This document shows, in pieces, positions 11,719 through 23,105 of a stretch of 64,000 nucleotides of DNA. This DNA comes from Mesostigma viride (Eukaryota > Streptophyta > Mesostigmatophyceae > Mesostigmatales > Mesostigmataceae): contig RPFO01000448.1 of the NCBI GenBank assembly GCA_009746045.1, positions 1,660,547 to 1,724,546 of the forward strand. The letters are read 5' to 3'. Each line of letters opens with the position of its first letter. The first letter of the stretch is position 1. Below the pieces are notes generated by a model. The model made no database searches and was not told the DNA's origin. It saw nothing but the letters and a program-made list of their open reading frames with translations. The position numbers and the translations under genes were made by a program.

Positions 11719-12482
11719 ATATGTTCCTCTATCTCCATACCGCTCTCCTCCGGGTGGTGTGTGCCATGGTTCGGTCGGTCTTTCCCCACTCCACCATTAA
11801 GTGCGAGGACGCGGATGGGGCCGCCCTCTACTCACCCAACCACCGCCCCGACATTACCGTGCTTGACTACGACGGGCAGGGTTGCCACCTGCTCATCGAT
11901 GTCTCCGTGGCTCGGCCGCTTTCCGGTCGCCACATCCTCCGGGCGGCTGTGGATGCCGGCGCTGCTGCCGCTGTGGCTGAGCGCGACAAGTTTGCCTCCT
12001 ACGGCAATGTGGGGCCCCACCGGGTCATCCCCTTTGTCCTTGAGGAGTTCGGGGCCATGGGCCCCAAGACAGCGGAGTTTTTCCACGAGTGCTGCCAGCG
12101 CCGTGAAGACCGCCTCGACCTCGAGGGTCAGACCGCCCCGTGGTCGGCCCGCACGTGGTCCTCGTATTGGCGGCAGCGTCTGTCACTCGCCCTCACTCGC
12201 ACCGTGGCTGATGTGTTATTCCGCCGCACCCGGGCCGACTTTGTCGCGACCCACGCGGTCTAGATTCCTTCCAGGCCTGCATGGTGGGCCGGCAGCGCTG
12301 TTGCTGCGTGTAGTTTTGTGATGTATAGTTAGTTGTACCTTGTGCCGCTGGCGTGATCCTTGGATGTCTGTGTCAGATTACTATTAATTTCTTCAGGGTT
12401 ATTCTCCCAGTCATCGGTTTTTTCCTTATGTTGCATGCCTATCTCACCTTCGTAATCTATCATTCTCAATGAATATATATTC
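11719..12482 (+). pseudogene. REL-type LINE 3' end (copy 2)
   Basis: An intact 180-codon frame (11721-12263) begins abruptly at LYLHTALLRVV, equivalent to the middle of copy 1. It contains the endonuclease core RPDITVLDYDG and HLLIDVSVARPL, then EEFGAMGPKTAEFF and ARTWSSYWRQRLS. It lies directly after the tail of copy 1, so one element probably inserted in the other's AT-rich tail. The 3' UTR differs from copy 1 and ends in GAATATATATTC. It is the best copy in the window for comparing the four minus-strand fragments. Confidence 0.8.
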
Positions 12483-12660
12483 AGATGCTGAGATAGGCAT
12501 AGTTAGTTGTACCTTGTGTAGCTGGCGTGATCCTTGGATGTCCGTGTCAGATTACTATTAATTTCTTCAGGGTTATTCTCCCAGTTTATATCGGGTTTTT
12601 CCTTCTGTTGCATGCCTATCTCACCTCCGTAATCTATCATACTCAATGAATATATATTCT
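12326..12660 (+). repeat. Tandem duplication of the REL copy-2 3' UTR
   Basis: Two near-identical blocks, 12326-12482 and about 12499-12660, both start TAGTTAGTTGTACC, share GATCCTTGGATGTC and end CAATGAATATATATTC. The second block has no coding part before it. It is either a minimally short new insertion into the tail of the first or a slippage product. Confidence 0.8.
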
Positions 12661-12840
12661 GCTCATTGACGTTTCTGTGGCTTGCGCCCCTTGGCTCTTA
12701 GCCATACGTGCATGGTCGAGCTACCATGGTCCGGATTCTCCCGATTTCTGGCCTGCGCTGGTTGTCTCCTTGATGGTTGGTGCATCGATCCTAGGCGGCG
12801 GGCTACACAGGGGATTGGGCTGAGCGGGCCAAGCTCTAGG
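12661..12840 (+). mobile_element. Third REL-type LINE fragment
   Basis: The text from 12661 matches the endonuclease region of copy 1 (TTGACGTTTCTGTGG, CCCTTGGCTCTTAGCC) and ends at the 'gagcgggccaagctc' block. A short dispersed repeat (12743-12775) sits inside it. Confidence 0.6.
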
Positions 12841-13170
12841 CCTATTAATTAATTGATTGATTAATTAATTAATTAATTAATTAATTAATTAATTAACTAA
12901 TTAGAAACATAACTCCGTGGGGAGTATCTGTAGCACATATCCCTGAGAAGGGGCATATTATGGCCGAATAATAATACATTCTAGGCTAGCTACTTCCTGC
13001 AAGGGTGGGAATGTAAACAACACTTGCTCTAGGTGCACCAGGGCACCTGCACCCTCATGATCTATCACGCTAATAATGCCCAGCTAAGGGGTCGAGCATG
13101 TGACTCATGTGGGGGAAGATCATCATGGCTATACAAGAGCTAGGGCATGGCTTCTCGGCAGAGTAGTTAT
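12841..13170 (-). mobile_element. ORF1-only element 3' end (minus strand) with TTAA tail
   Basis: A long TTAA-type microsatellite (12841-12904) is the element's tail. It is followed in reverse by the hairpin ACTCC-GTGG-GGAGT (12912-12925), the CTGTAGCACATATCCC block and the 3' UTR down to the TCTCGGCAGAG motif. It is a 5'-truncated copy holding only 3' UTR. Confidence 0.65.
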
Positions 13171-15150
13171 TGTACCGTGTTACGAGCCACGAGCCACGAG
13201 GTAGCCATGGCTGGTCAACGGCGGAGCTCATAACTTTCACGTTTGAGCACTGAATTTAGCTGTGAATATCACTATCCCTTCGTCTTTCTAAGACGCACAT
13301 GCTGATATAATTTTCCGAATCTATTACGCAATATATGACGAGCAAACGCCCCTCGACGCAACGCAGTTTGGCGGATGCGCTCGCCCATGAAAATGCGGCA
13401 GCTGCGGCTGCAGCTTCGCCAGCTCCGGCAGGCAGCGGTGACACTAGTCGTGCACTGGTGGTCACCCAGCAAGGCTCCCAGGCTCAATGCCTCGCCATCG
13501 GCATCGCCTGCAGACCCTAAACGCGCCCGCTCAGCCGATAAAACAGGAGGGTCTTCACGCCCCTCGGAACCGCGCTGTCGGCTCCAACCTTTCCAGGTCG
13601 ATGATCACGACTGGACCAACATGTCTCCGTCCGATGCAGTCTGCACTGCATCTTCTACGGGGACTACGCCTCGCTTGACGACCTGTGCCTCCATCTCCAC
13701 GACACCGGACGCCTCCTCTGCACCGACGGAAGCCGCTCCAGGGCACAACGTCAGCATGGTTTTCGGCTCCCCCCGCCCGGCCCCGCCTCCAGCACGCCAT
13801 CCTCAACTCCCTTCTCCAGCCGGCGCTCTGACGGCGAGATCTGGGCTCCATCCATCGCCGCCCCCACCCTCCGTTCCATCCTCATGGAAGCCTTTTGAGC
13901 AGCACGTGACCCCCCTTGCTGCTGACGTCGCAGCAATGGGTGGCCCGCTGGCTGGTGAACTTCCTCACCTCACCGCCACCTCCACTTGCCATTTCCGCCT
14001 CCACTGCCGACATCAAAGCCCAGCTCCTCGACCTCGACCAACGCCTTCAAGCCACCGCCACCGCCCTAGCTTGAGAGCTTGCATGACACCGCCGGCCTCA
14101 CCGCCCAGGCGGTGAAGGACATCGCCGCCCAGCCGGCGCCTGCTGGCCCGGCCGGCGATGCTCCCTCCACCTGGGCGGACAGCACACCACCTCCACCATC
14201 TCAGCACAACTCATGCAACAAGCCCTCGACTTTCCGAGGAAGCCGACATCGCCCAGCGCATGCAGCCACAATGTCATCGTCAAGCACTTCGACCAGCCGG
14301 CAGGTGAGACCTCCACGAGCCTCCTTGAGGCATTTAAGCGCGACATTTTTGCCCCCATGCTACTCACTGGTGAGCTGGACATGTCGGCTGTCCGCCTCCC
14401 CCGCGCGCGGGGTAAGGCTGGCCCGGCACCCGTGCTCCTCACCTTAAAGTACATGGCGGACAAGCTGGCGTTCCGCAAGAAGCTCTCGAGGACTCGCTTC
14501 ACGCTGGACGACGACTTGACCCTGCATGGCCCAGCAGCAACAGTGGCGACGCGAGCAGCCTATGGCCGACCTACCTTCAGCTCCGGCAGAGCGCAGGGGG
14601 GAAGCCGGTATACTGGAGGGGGGCGGTCATCCACGTTGACCACAAGCCCTGGCAGCCCCCTCCTGCCACCTCAGACTAGGGACTCCGTACCAGTAGTGTA
14701 GATTAGTCAGGCTTAGCCTAGCATGTGGCCCAGTGACGCGCATGTGCGCCCATAATGGCCCCCATGGATGTTGCCTTCAGAATTTAGCCAAGCCATGCCT
14801 ATAACGGGACCCCCATGGATGTTGCAATTTAGTCATGCTATGCCTATGCAGAGAGATGCTCTCTGTTGAGAAGCCATGCCCTAGTCCTTGTATAGCCATG
14901 ATGATCTTCCCCCCCCGTGCCGGGATCCCCTTAGCTGGGTTGAACCCGAGACAGCATGGTGCCGGCCGGGTGCAGGTGCAGGTGCAAGGTGCAGGTGCCC
15001 TTGAGGCACGGCCTAGAGCAAGTGTTGCTTACATTCCACTCTTGCAGGAAGTAGCCCAGAATGTATTAAAAGCCATATATGCCCCTTCTCCGGGATATGT
15101 GCTACATGTACTCCCAACGGAGTTATGTTTCTGATTAATTAATTAATTAA
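13171..15150 (+). mobile_element. ORF1-only retroelement, copy B (longest, 5' region present)
   Basis: A 5' UTR leads into ATG at 13335 and a frame beginning MTSKRPSTQRSLADALA with an Ala-rich stretch. A frameshift follows near 13490. The remaining parts match copy A but are broken by further shifts and stops: LHCIFYGDYASLDDLCLHLH, SDGEIWAPSIAAPTLRSIL, the coiled linker and VKHFDQPAGETSTSLLEAFK through the basic C-terminus (14213-14701). The 3' UTR ends in the perfect hairpin ACTCC-CAAC-GGAGT (15110-15123) and a TTAATTAATTAATT tail. The order is 5' UTR, a single ORF and a 3' UTR, with no RT in nearly 2 kb. Confidence 0.7.
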
Positions 15151-15597
15151 TTCTCGGCAGAGAGCATCTAGATCTGCATAGGCATAGCATGGCTAAATTC
15201 TTAATGCAACATCCATGGCGGGTCTTAAATATTATAGGCATGGCTTGGCTGAATTCTGAAGGCAACATCCATGGGGGCCATTATGCATGGGCGCACATGC
15301 GCGTGGGCCACATGCTAGGCTAAGCCTGACTAATCTACACTACTGGTATGTATTCCCTACTAGTCTGAGGTGGCAGGAGGGGGCTGCCAGGGCTTGTGGT
15401 CAACGTGGATGACCGTCCCCCTCCAGTATACCGGCTTCCGGCCCCCTTGCGCTCTGCCGGAGCTGAAGGTAGGTCGGCCATAGCTCGCGTCGCCGCTGTT
15501 CCTGGGCCAGGGTCAAGTCGTCGTCCAGCGTCAAGCGAGTCTACGAGAGCTTCTTGCGGCCTTTAAGGAACGCCAGCTTGTCCGCCATGTGACTTAA

Positions 15598-17317
15598 CAC
15601 GTCGTACGTCAAAACTCAGTCCTATTTTTAGGACTGAGTATGCCAACTTTGAGATCATGTAGCGGTAAGGGTAGGGGGGTACCCCATATGTTTGATATGC
15701 ATCAGAGCACTCAATATCATGCTAATGCTTGGGCATATGCCTAAAAAATCATATGTTGACCAAATCATGTAAAATTTTACAAGGGTGTCAACCCATGCTC
15801 GCGATTTGGCAATTTTCTGTGGAAGGACGAGTTGGGAAAATTCAATAAAATCCATATGCATGTTGAAAAAATATAGGCGTGTAAACAATACAGTTCTTGA
15901 AACATGGCAAAAAACTGGGCTCAATTTGGCCACAGCCTCTACCTGAAACTCACCAAAAACCACCAGCCCTAAGAATGGGTTTCGAGGTTGCTAGCAATGT
16001 GCAAGCATGTAAGTGCGGTCATACTACACACCACCGTGGCAACCAACCATGCCAATCAACTCATTTCCCTTCTAGCATAACAGGAAAACATACTTGCATC
16101 ATCATATTGCAGTTATATTATACCTTAGTATATGTGTGAGAGCCTATGCACGCACGTAGGGAATGGGCATTGTTACCTACCTACAAAGGGTTTTATTATG
16201 AGCCTTAACCACCAATATAATGGGTAGGTTAAGCATATTTCAATTGTTTTTAACAAGAATAGAGATGGCTAACACTGTTTTGCCTTGCCATGGCATGGCC
16301 AACATACTTGCTGGCACATGATGACAGTGGTTTATCACCAAGATTCTTCACTCACCCGTATAAGCTTGAAAGCACGCTGGATGCAGCCCATGGCCATACA
16401 ATCACGCAGTATGAACGTAGCAAAAGAATAACTAACATCTATGAAGGTATTTAAACCCATACAGCGCCTAAAAAACTGCAAAAGTACACTAGGGTAAGGC
16501 AAATGCCTGGTAACATCATAAAAAATGGGGGGTTTAGAGAGGGGCAGGCAACGGTCAAGAAAGCGCATCAAGATTCGAAACTGACAGCGCCTTGCAAGCT
16601 CAAACTCATGTAAGAACATAACAAAACGATGAGGTGACGATATTTCAGCTTTACCGTGCACGGATGGCGTTATCTTGGCCCAGGCGGTGCCCGCAAAAGT
16701 GACACTTGCGGCACACAAACCATGACATGACAGAGTGGTCGAAATCATCAAATCTTTACTGCCACTGACTTAATTCTACACACATGCATGATAATAAGTA
16801 GAAAGAAGCATATAAACCCTTCGAACTGCACCGTAAAGTAAATTTAGTCATCAATTCCGTCAACCTGCCTGGTCGCAGTTTTTTCCAGCAAGAGCAGTGC
16901 CGACACCTGGTAAATCGCATCCCCGGGAGCTAAAAATTGGTTTGTGTCATCTTTAGGACATATTAAATCTATTTCCTGGGTTTTACCAGCTAAATCGTCC
17001 GCAAACGTAAACTGCATGCATGGGCGCAAGCCGCCATGGCTAGGTCGTGCATTTCCGGAACTCACGTTTCACGTGAAAAAGTACCCTTACCACCTGTACT
17101 TTGACCGTACATTTAGCCGCCCAAACAAAATCCAAAAAAATCGCAAAAATATGTCTAAGAAAGGTCATTTCACGTAGTATTTGAATAAATTTTGAGGGAA
17201 TTTTTTTGACAAACATTCCGACTTGGGCGAATTTTCTACGAAACCCAAAAACTCAGTCCTAAGAATAGGACTGAGTTGAACTCAGTCCTAAGAATAGGTG
17301 CAGTGACGAACGACGTG
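15598..17317. mobile_element. TTAA-flanked DNA transposon 1 (piggyBac- or Kolobok-type target), no transposase seen
   Basis: The host ORF1 element is interrupted exactly at TTAA (15594-15597 and 17318-17321), shown by comparing copy A across the site. The ends are inverted: CACGTCGTACGTCA at the left against CACGTCGTTCGTCA for the complement of the right (one mismatch in 14). Each end also carries a perfect internal palindrome, ACTCAGTCCTA paired with its complement (15614-15639 and 17251-17276). The interior is AT-rich with only short frames. One minus-strand stretch (about 16662-16745) encodes a Cys/His-rich segment, CRKCHFCGH. TTAA duplication is the hallmark of piggyBac and Kolobok; the superfamily cannot be fixed. 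Confidence 0.8.
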
Positions 17318-17601
17318 TTAAAGGTGAGGAGCACGGGTGCCGGGCCAGCCTTACCCCGCGCGCGGGGGAGGCGGACAGCCGACATCCCCAGCTCACCAGT
17401 GAGTTGCATGGGGGCAAAAATGTCGCGCTTAAATGCCGTGAGAAGGCTCGTGGAGGTCTCACCTGCCGGCTGGTCGAAGTGCTTGACGATGACATTGTCA
17501 GTGGCTGCGCTGGGCGATGTCGGCCTCCTCGCGAAGGTCGAGGGCTTGTTGCTTGAGTTGTGCCGAGATGGTGGAGGTGGTGGAGGTGGTGTGATGCTTA
17601 A

Positions 17602-19868
17602 GGGGAGGTGGCACCCCAAAACCCTTAAAAATTGACCTATGCTAATATCACTTGAAACTCATTTGCACAACGCTAAGTTATGATTGGGGGCACTAAATAA
17701 CATCTCTAGTGAGTTGTCCATGCACTTGTTGGGGGTACTACCCCCATATATACACCAATAATGCGCTATAAATAGCAAAAGACGCTAATTAGGGCTGGGT
17801 ATGCCCCAGCCAATGCACACATTTATTTGCAAAACTGCCTGCAGCGTTTTTAGTTCCCTGAGTTTGTAGCTTGCTGAGCTATTTACATCATGGAAAGGGC
17901 AAAACCTCGAACAGTTATTAATTTCCCCGCAAAACGACCCTTTTTTTACCGGACATTGGGAATAACTTTTTATAAACACGTCAAAAAAATACTTTTTTCT
18001 GCAGCGAAAATCCGTCTAACAGGGGGACAACTGTCTTCCAAGTCCCAGGTCATTCCGACAAGTCTAGCTCAAGTTATAAAGTTAAACGTGCTAAAACCTG
18101 AACATAAGCTAAAGGAGGTTTTTCTTTGTACAAGGCCAGTTAGGCATGATGTTTTCCATCCAAAAAGCCTGAAAGCATGCCCTACTCGATCACAATACAT
18201 AAGCAAACAGCTAGGCACCTCATCTGCCCTCACCTGCCCTCGGCATGGCCAACCTTGCCAGCCTAAGCATAGCAACACGATCGTTAGGCAAACATGCCAA
18301 GAGAGCATACACATCAGTCAACCCAAGGTTACCTTGTAAACTTCATGATTAGAACTCAGCAAATCTATGACCAAAAGCACAAATAAATAACTCTTGCACA
18401 CTGATGACGACACATGCTCAAGGTTTGGGGTCACTGTGACACGCACTCATGATGGGTTTCCTAGACGACCACCTGACAGGCGCTAAGGACCACTCAGTAA
18501 CCAAGTTAACACAATCACACTTTACATGCCATCCAACATGCATCAAATACATGCTGAATATGTTATGAAGTACAAAGGGGTGGCCACACACCTCATACAC
18601 CTTCACCGTCCCTCGAGCATGGCCAGACATATAAGCATGTGAATAGCAATAATGATGATGGCACTAAAATGCCTAACCAGCATTTTCTATGTTTCTCCCA
18701 GGTTAGAGTGTAAGGTTTATGCCAACCAAGCTAATCAACACAGCAACAACTCCTTCACTGCCCTACCTGAGATGGGCAACAAACTGGAACTATGGAGGGC
18801 AAGGAACCAAGGAGATCATGGCATACAACGATGGCATGCAGTCAACCATGTCAACCATGGTTGGCTCAGCACATTGCAGTCTTTTCACATCATCATATCA
18901 AGGGAAAGCTCAAATAAACCAATGGTGGCAGCTATCTACATGCAGTCACACAAATGCAATATCTCCAACATGATCGTCCATAAAACACTTCCTCCCCTGC
19001 ACGAGAAAATGGAAAGAAACCATTGGCGGCCCTCCAGCGCATGAGCGCTGTGATGCCGCTGCGAAGAGAGGGTGCGTCACTCTAACACAACAAGAAGCGT
19101 CCATACGCACACCATCCTTGCCAGAACACGTTTTATGAAATGCCTTAAACCTTCCCGAGAAGCTATAGGCTTCGACTGAAGCGGCCCTAACCACGACATC
19201 AACGAAAACAATCTAAAGCTGCCAGGTATTCGGCAAGCAACGGCGAGCTAGCTGGCGGAAACGGCCCAAACAGAACGCAAAAACCTTCGAACGATGAGCT
19301 CATAGAAGAAAGAACTGATAGCACATAACATTCGCGACAAATCTATACCTTGCCCTCGCAGATCCCTCGCTCAGGCGCGCAACAACGGCCGTTCTTCCAT
19401 GGAAGGTTCCGACATGCACTGCGCAGGCCTGAAGAATTACTTACCGACAATGGCCGAAAATGTAGCAAAAAGCACCAGTTCGGTTTGGAATTCAATGCTA
19501 CCGATATTAATGCATCCCTGACGGTCAAAAAGGCCCCCAAAACTGCGAATTTACTGCCGCTATCACGAACTCTATTTTATTCCGCGCGACCAAAAAATGC
19601 AGTTTAACCCCCATGCCGATGGCAGTAAAAGAAAGCAGCGATATTGTAAACCAGCTACTTGCCGCCACAACCCAACATCATGAAATCATCTTCTTCAACA
19701 TTCGAGCATTTTTTTTGCATTTCTCTAGCCCTACATTGCTAGTTTCACCTAAACGCAGTCGCCATGACCACTTCCGCAAGGGGTGCGCGCACGGTGCACC
19801 CACTTTTCACGGTACGGCTGGTACCGCGAATTTTTTCGCGCGGAAAATATTCGGCGCGCCACGTCCCC
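17602..19868. mobile_element. TTAA-flanked DNA transposon 2, no transposase seen
   Basis: It is inserted at a second TTAA of the same host copy (17598-17601 and 19869-19872). The empty site is readable in copy A near 8900 (TTGCTTAAGCAG). Terminal inverted repeats: GGGGAGGTGGCAC at the left against GGGGACGTGGCGC for the right end (two mismatches). The interior (2.27 kb) has several open frames of 70-150 codons, none recognisable. The ends do not match transposon 1, so it is a different family with the same target preference. Confidence 0.78.
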
Positions 19869-20405
19869 TTAAGCAAGTCCGCCCAGGTGGAGGGAGCATC
19901 GCCACCCGGGCCAGCAGGTGCCAGCTGGGCGGCGATGTCCTTCACCACCTGGGCGGTGAGGCCGGCGGTGTCATGCAAGCACTCAAGGGCGGTGGCGGTG
20001 GCTTGAAGGCGTTGGTCGAGGCGATCGAGGAGCTGGGCTTTGCCGTCGGCAGTCGGCGGTGGAGGCGGAAATGGTAGTGGAGGTGGAGGCGGCGGTGGTG
20101 GAAATGTGAGGGAGTTCAGTAGCCAGCGTGCCACCCATTGCTGCGACGTCGGCAGCAAGGGGGGTCACGTGCTGCTGAAAGGCTTCCGTGAGGATGGAAC
20201 GGAGTGTGGGGGCGGAGATGGATGGAGCCCAGATCTCGCCGTCAGAGCGCATGAGAAGGGAGTTGAGGATGGTGTGTTGGAGGTAGGCGCGGTTGCACCC
20301 GTCCAGAACACTGATGTTGCACATGACGGCTGCACCAGCTGCCGTCCGAGCTAATGAGGCGATTGATGTCGTAGAGATGGAGGCACAGGTCGTAAAGCGA
20401 GACAT

Positions 20406-22470
20406 AGTCTAGGCTTATGGCGACGTTTGTCTTGGAGGAGTAATTCGGGGCCATGGGGACCCCGACCGCCGGCTTCTTAATTAACTATTAATTAAGGAAA
20501 GCTTCCAGCTCCGGGATGACGACCTGGACCTGGACCTCGAGGGCCAGTGGGCCCCTTGGTCGGCGCGGACCTGGACGTCGTACTGACGCCAACGCCTTTC
20601 GGTACGTAGCACTTTAATACCCGGGTTATGGCTGACATATCTTGCTCCGCCGCACGCGGGCTGACTTTGCAATGCAGCCAGAGTGCAATCGTACGTTATA
20701 CGCGTTATACGGTCACGGTGGAGTATAATGTATAATACGGTATAATACGGTATAATACGGTATTATACGTTTTCGTACGGACACACTCAGAATACTCTGA
20801 TTTTACACATTTTAAGACACCCACCATCAATCCACATGTTTTTAACACTGTTTTGGACATAATCCAAGGTTGCCCTACCCTCGGCTATACTCTATACGGT
20901 GGATATTGTGGACACGATCGATATATTGCATGTAATACTGAGAATGTAAACGTGCGCATGCATAATTGTGTGCATGTGTATAACTGTATATATGTGGCTT
21001 TATATTGGTTATGTTTACTTGGGTGCCTTCACTTTGATGCAAGTAATTATATATGGTAAAAAGGCCAGCAATAACTAGGGGACCGTGCAGTGGGCCAGCA
21101 AGGGGCCAACATGTTAAACATGGCTAAACAGGTGGGGATGTGATAATAAGTAACTCACATATTCTCACCTTCCATACAACAACCTTGTTTTCCAGCAGGC
21201 TGAAGAGCATGACAGGCGTCTATGAGCTCGCCAGCTCCTTGCAACGGTGATGCCGCTCCCAGGCAGCTAGGGTCCTTGACTACGCAATATAGAATGTCTA
21301 CCGTGTGAAAACCTCCATACAGGAAGCGTAGCAAAGCCAGATAACTGCCCGATCAATTCTGGGTAGCTTTAGGAAGCATGGCATACGCAGCGTAAGGAAA
21401 ACCATTGAAAGCTGCGGAAAATCTGATAGCACAACTGCAACAAGTGGAGAACAAAATAGCAAGAAAAACCCAGAAACGGCGCAAAAAGTTTCATGCCAGG
21501 TTCATTAAGAGCGCAAACAGACTGGGCGGTGACATGCGGCAAATCAACGTACCACGGCCGGCATTATTTCCTACCCAGGCGCGCAAGAAAAGCCAGCCAG
21601 CCATGGATGGATTAACCGCGGATCGCGCAGGCCTGAACGAAATCATTTTAGAAATGACAGGAAATGGCCGCAGATCGAAGATGCTTAGGTTATTTTCATG
21701 GTGTCCGTTACTAAACGGCTCTTGCTGCATCAAAATAACCCACGAATATCGAGTTCTACCGTCGCAGGCACACATGCTAGATTATTCATCGCGGCCAAAT
21801 TGTTGGATGAGACCCCCGTGCAAATCTGTACCAACAAAGGCAGCGAATTTGCAAATAGTGCAGATCTTGCTATGAAACATCATAATAGAACATCACTTTT
21901 AACCATCGGCTTAATTTTTTCGCCTGTCGCCCGCCGGATTAGCCATATTTTAACGGAACGCACGTCGCCATGGCCACCTCCGCACGGTGCGCGCACTGTG
22001 CACCACAATGTCAAAATAAGATCGCGTCGAATTGTGAAAGTTCAGACGGGTCAGTACTTATAGTAGAGATACGAAATCTGTGGCTTCAAATCGTTGCCCT
22101 GTCGTTCTGGCATCCTAGCCGCGCAAAACGTAAAAAAAACGCGGAAAACACGGCATCATACGGTATAATACGGTATTATACGTCATTATACGCTAAAACG
22201 TATTATAACGTATGAATCATACGCTCAAAGCCAGCGTATTACGTATTATACCGTATTATACCGTATTATACGGCGTATGATTGCACTCTGAATGCAGCAC
22301 GTCGGTTATTAGGCTGAACAATTTACTTCATTCCGCGGTGTGGATCAAGTGTCCCATGTCGGCTGTAGTTATTTTATCGTGGTATCTCTTGAAAGCGTTG
22401 GCTTTCAATCGCGGTTAATGTTTGGGTGCCTTCACTATGATGTAAGTTATTATACCTTTTAATTTATATT
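20406..22470 (+). pseudogene. REL-type LINE C-terminus, split by a hAT element
   Basis: From 20406 the sequence matches the last 270 bases of REL copy 1 (GGCTTATGGCGACG, GGAGGAGTAATTCGGGGCC, then CTCCGCCGCACGCGGGCTGA). A TTAATTAA-type insertion sits at 20477-20499. It is cut at 20678 by a transposon and resumes at 22291 (AATGCAGCACG...GGTTATTAGG), continuing through a REL-like 3' UTR to about 22470. Confidence 0.65.
20679..22290. mobile_element. hAT-type DNA transposon, non-autonomous, 1612 bp
   Basis: The ends are CAGAGTGCAATC and its exact complement GATTGCACTCTG. They are flanked by a perfect 8-bp target duplication, AATGCAGC (20671-20678 and 22291-22298). Joining the flanks restores the REL LINE reading at that point. 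Both ends carry subterminal arrays of TATAATACGG-type motifs on either strand (20720-20770 and 22150-22275), as hAT transposase-binding regions often do. The longest internal frame (21405-21875, 156 codons) is Lys-rich and not a recognisable transposase. The CAG start, 8-bp duplication and subterminal repeats together support hAT. Confidence 0.9.
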
Positions 22471-22505
22471 CATGCCATTCTCATCTCTGTAATGTATCGT
22501 TTTCA

Positions 22506-23105
22506 ATGAATATATATTCATTGAGAATGATAACTGATTACGGAGGTGAGATCGGTGCCCATCAGCAACATAAGGAAAACCCCCAAAAGAAGAAGAACCC
22601 TGAAGTATCTGACACAGATCGACATCCAAGGATCACGCCAGCTGCACAAGGTACAACTATAGGCATGCAAGGATCAAGCCAGCACAAGCTGGTACAACTG
22701 ACTACATCACAAAACTACGGCACGCAGCAACATCGCTGCCGGCCAACCAGGCCTGGGAGGGATCTAGACCGCATGGGTTGCGACAAAGTCGGCCCGGCTG
22801 TGGCGGCGGAATAACACATCAGCCACGGTGCGAGTGAGGGCGAGTGACAGGCGAGCGCTGCCGCCATTACGAGGACCACGTGCGGGCAGACCACGGGGCA
22901 GTCTGACCCTCGAGGTCGAGGCTATCTGCACTGCGGCCGGCGCTGGCAGCACACAGCGCCGGCATCCTGATATCAAAGAGACAACCAGCGCAGGCCAGAA
23001 ATATAATGATATAGCCGCCGGGAGGATGTGGCAACCGGAGAGCGGCCGAGCCACGGAGACATCGATGAGCATGTGGCAACCCTGCCCATGATCGTAGTCA
23101 AGCAC
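22506..23105 (-). pseudogene. REL-type LINE fragment (minus)
   Basis: On the minus strand this is a copy-2-type element. It has HMLIDVSVARPLSGCHIL, a gap filled by a short dispersed repeat (about 22975-23022), then LDLEGQTAPWSARTW-like text, a stop near 22764, a 3' UTR with GATCCTTGGATGTC, and the end GAATATATATTC at 22508-22520. Several frameshifts are present. Confidence 0.7.

Larger units (their letters stand above)
15150..20405 (-). mobile_element. ORF1-only retroelement, copy D, split by two DNA transposons
   Basis: Reading the minus strand and removing 15598-17317 and 17602-19868 with one TTAA each gives a continuous copy of the family: LCLHLYD and SDGEIWAPSIS (20400-20200), the linker, HFDQPAGETSTSLL (17500-17320), then the 3' UTR (15590-15150). 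Its 3' end is missing the terminal hairpin and abuts the tail of copy B at 15150. Stops and small indels show it is dead. Confidence 0.75.
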
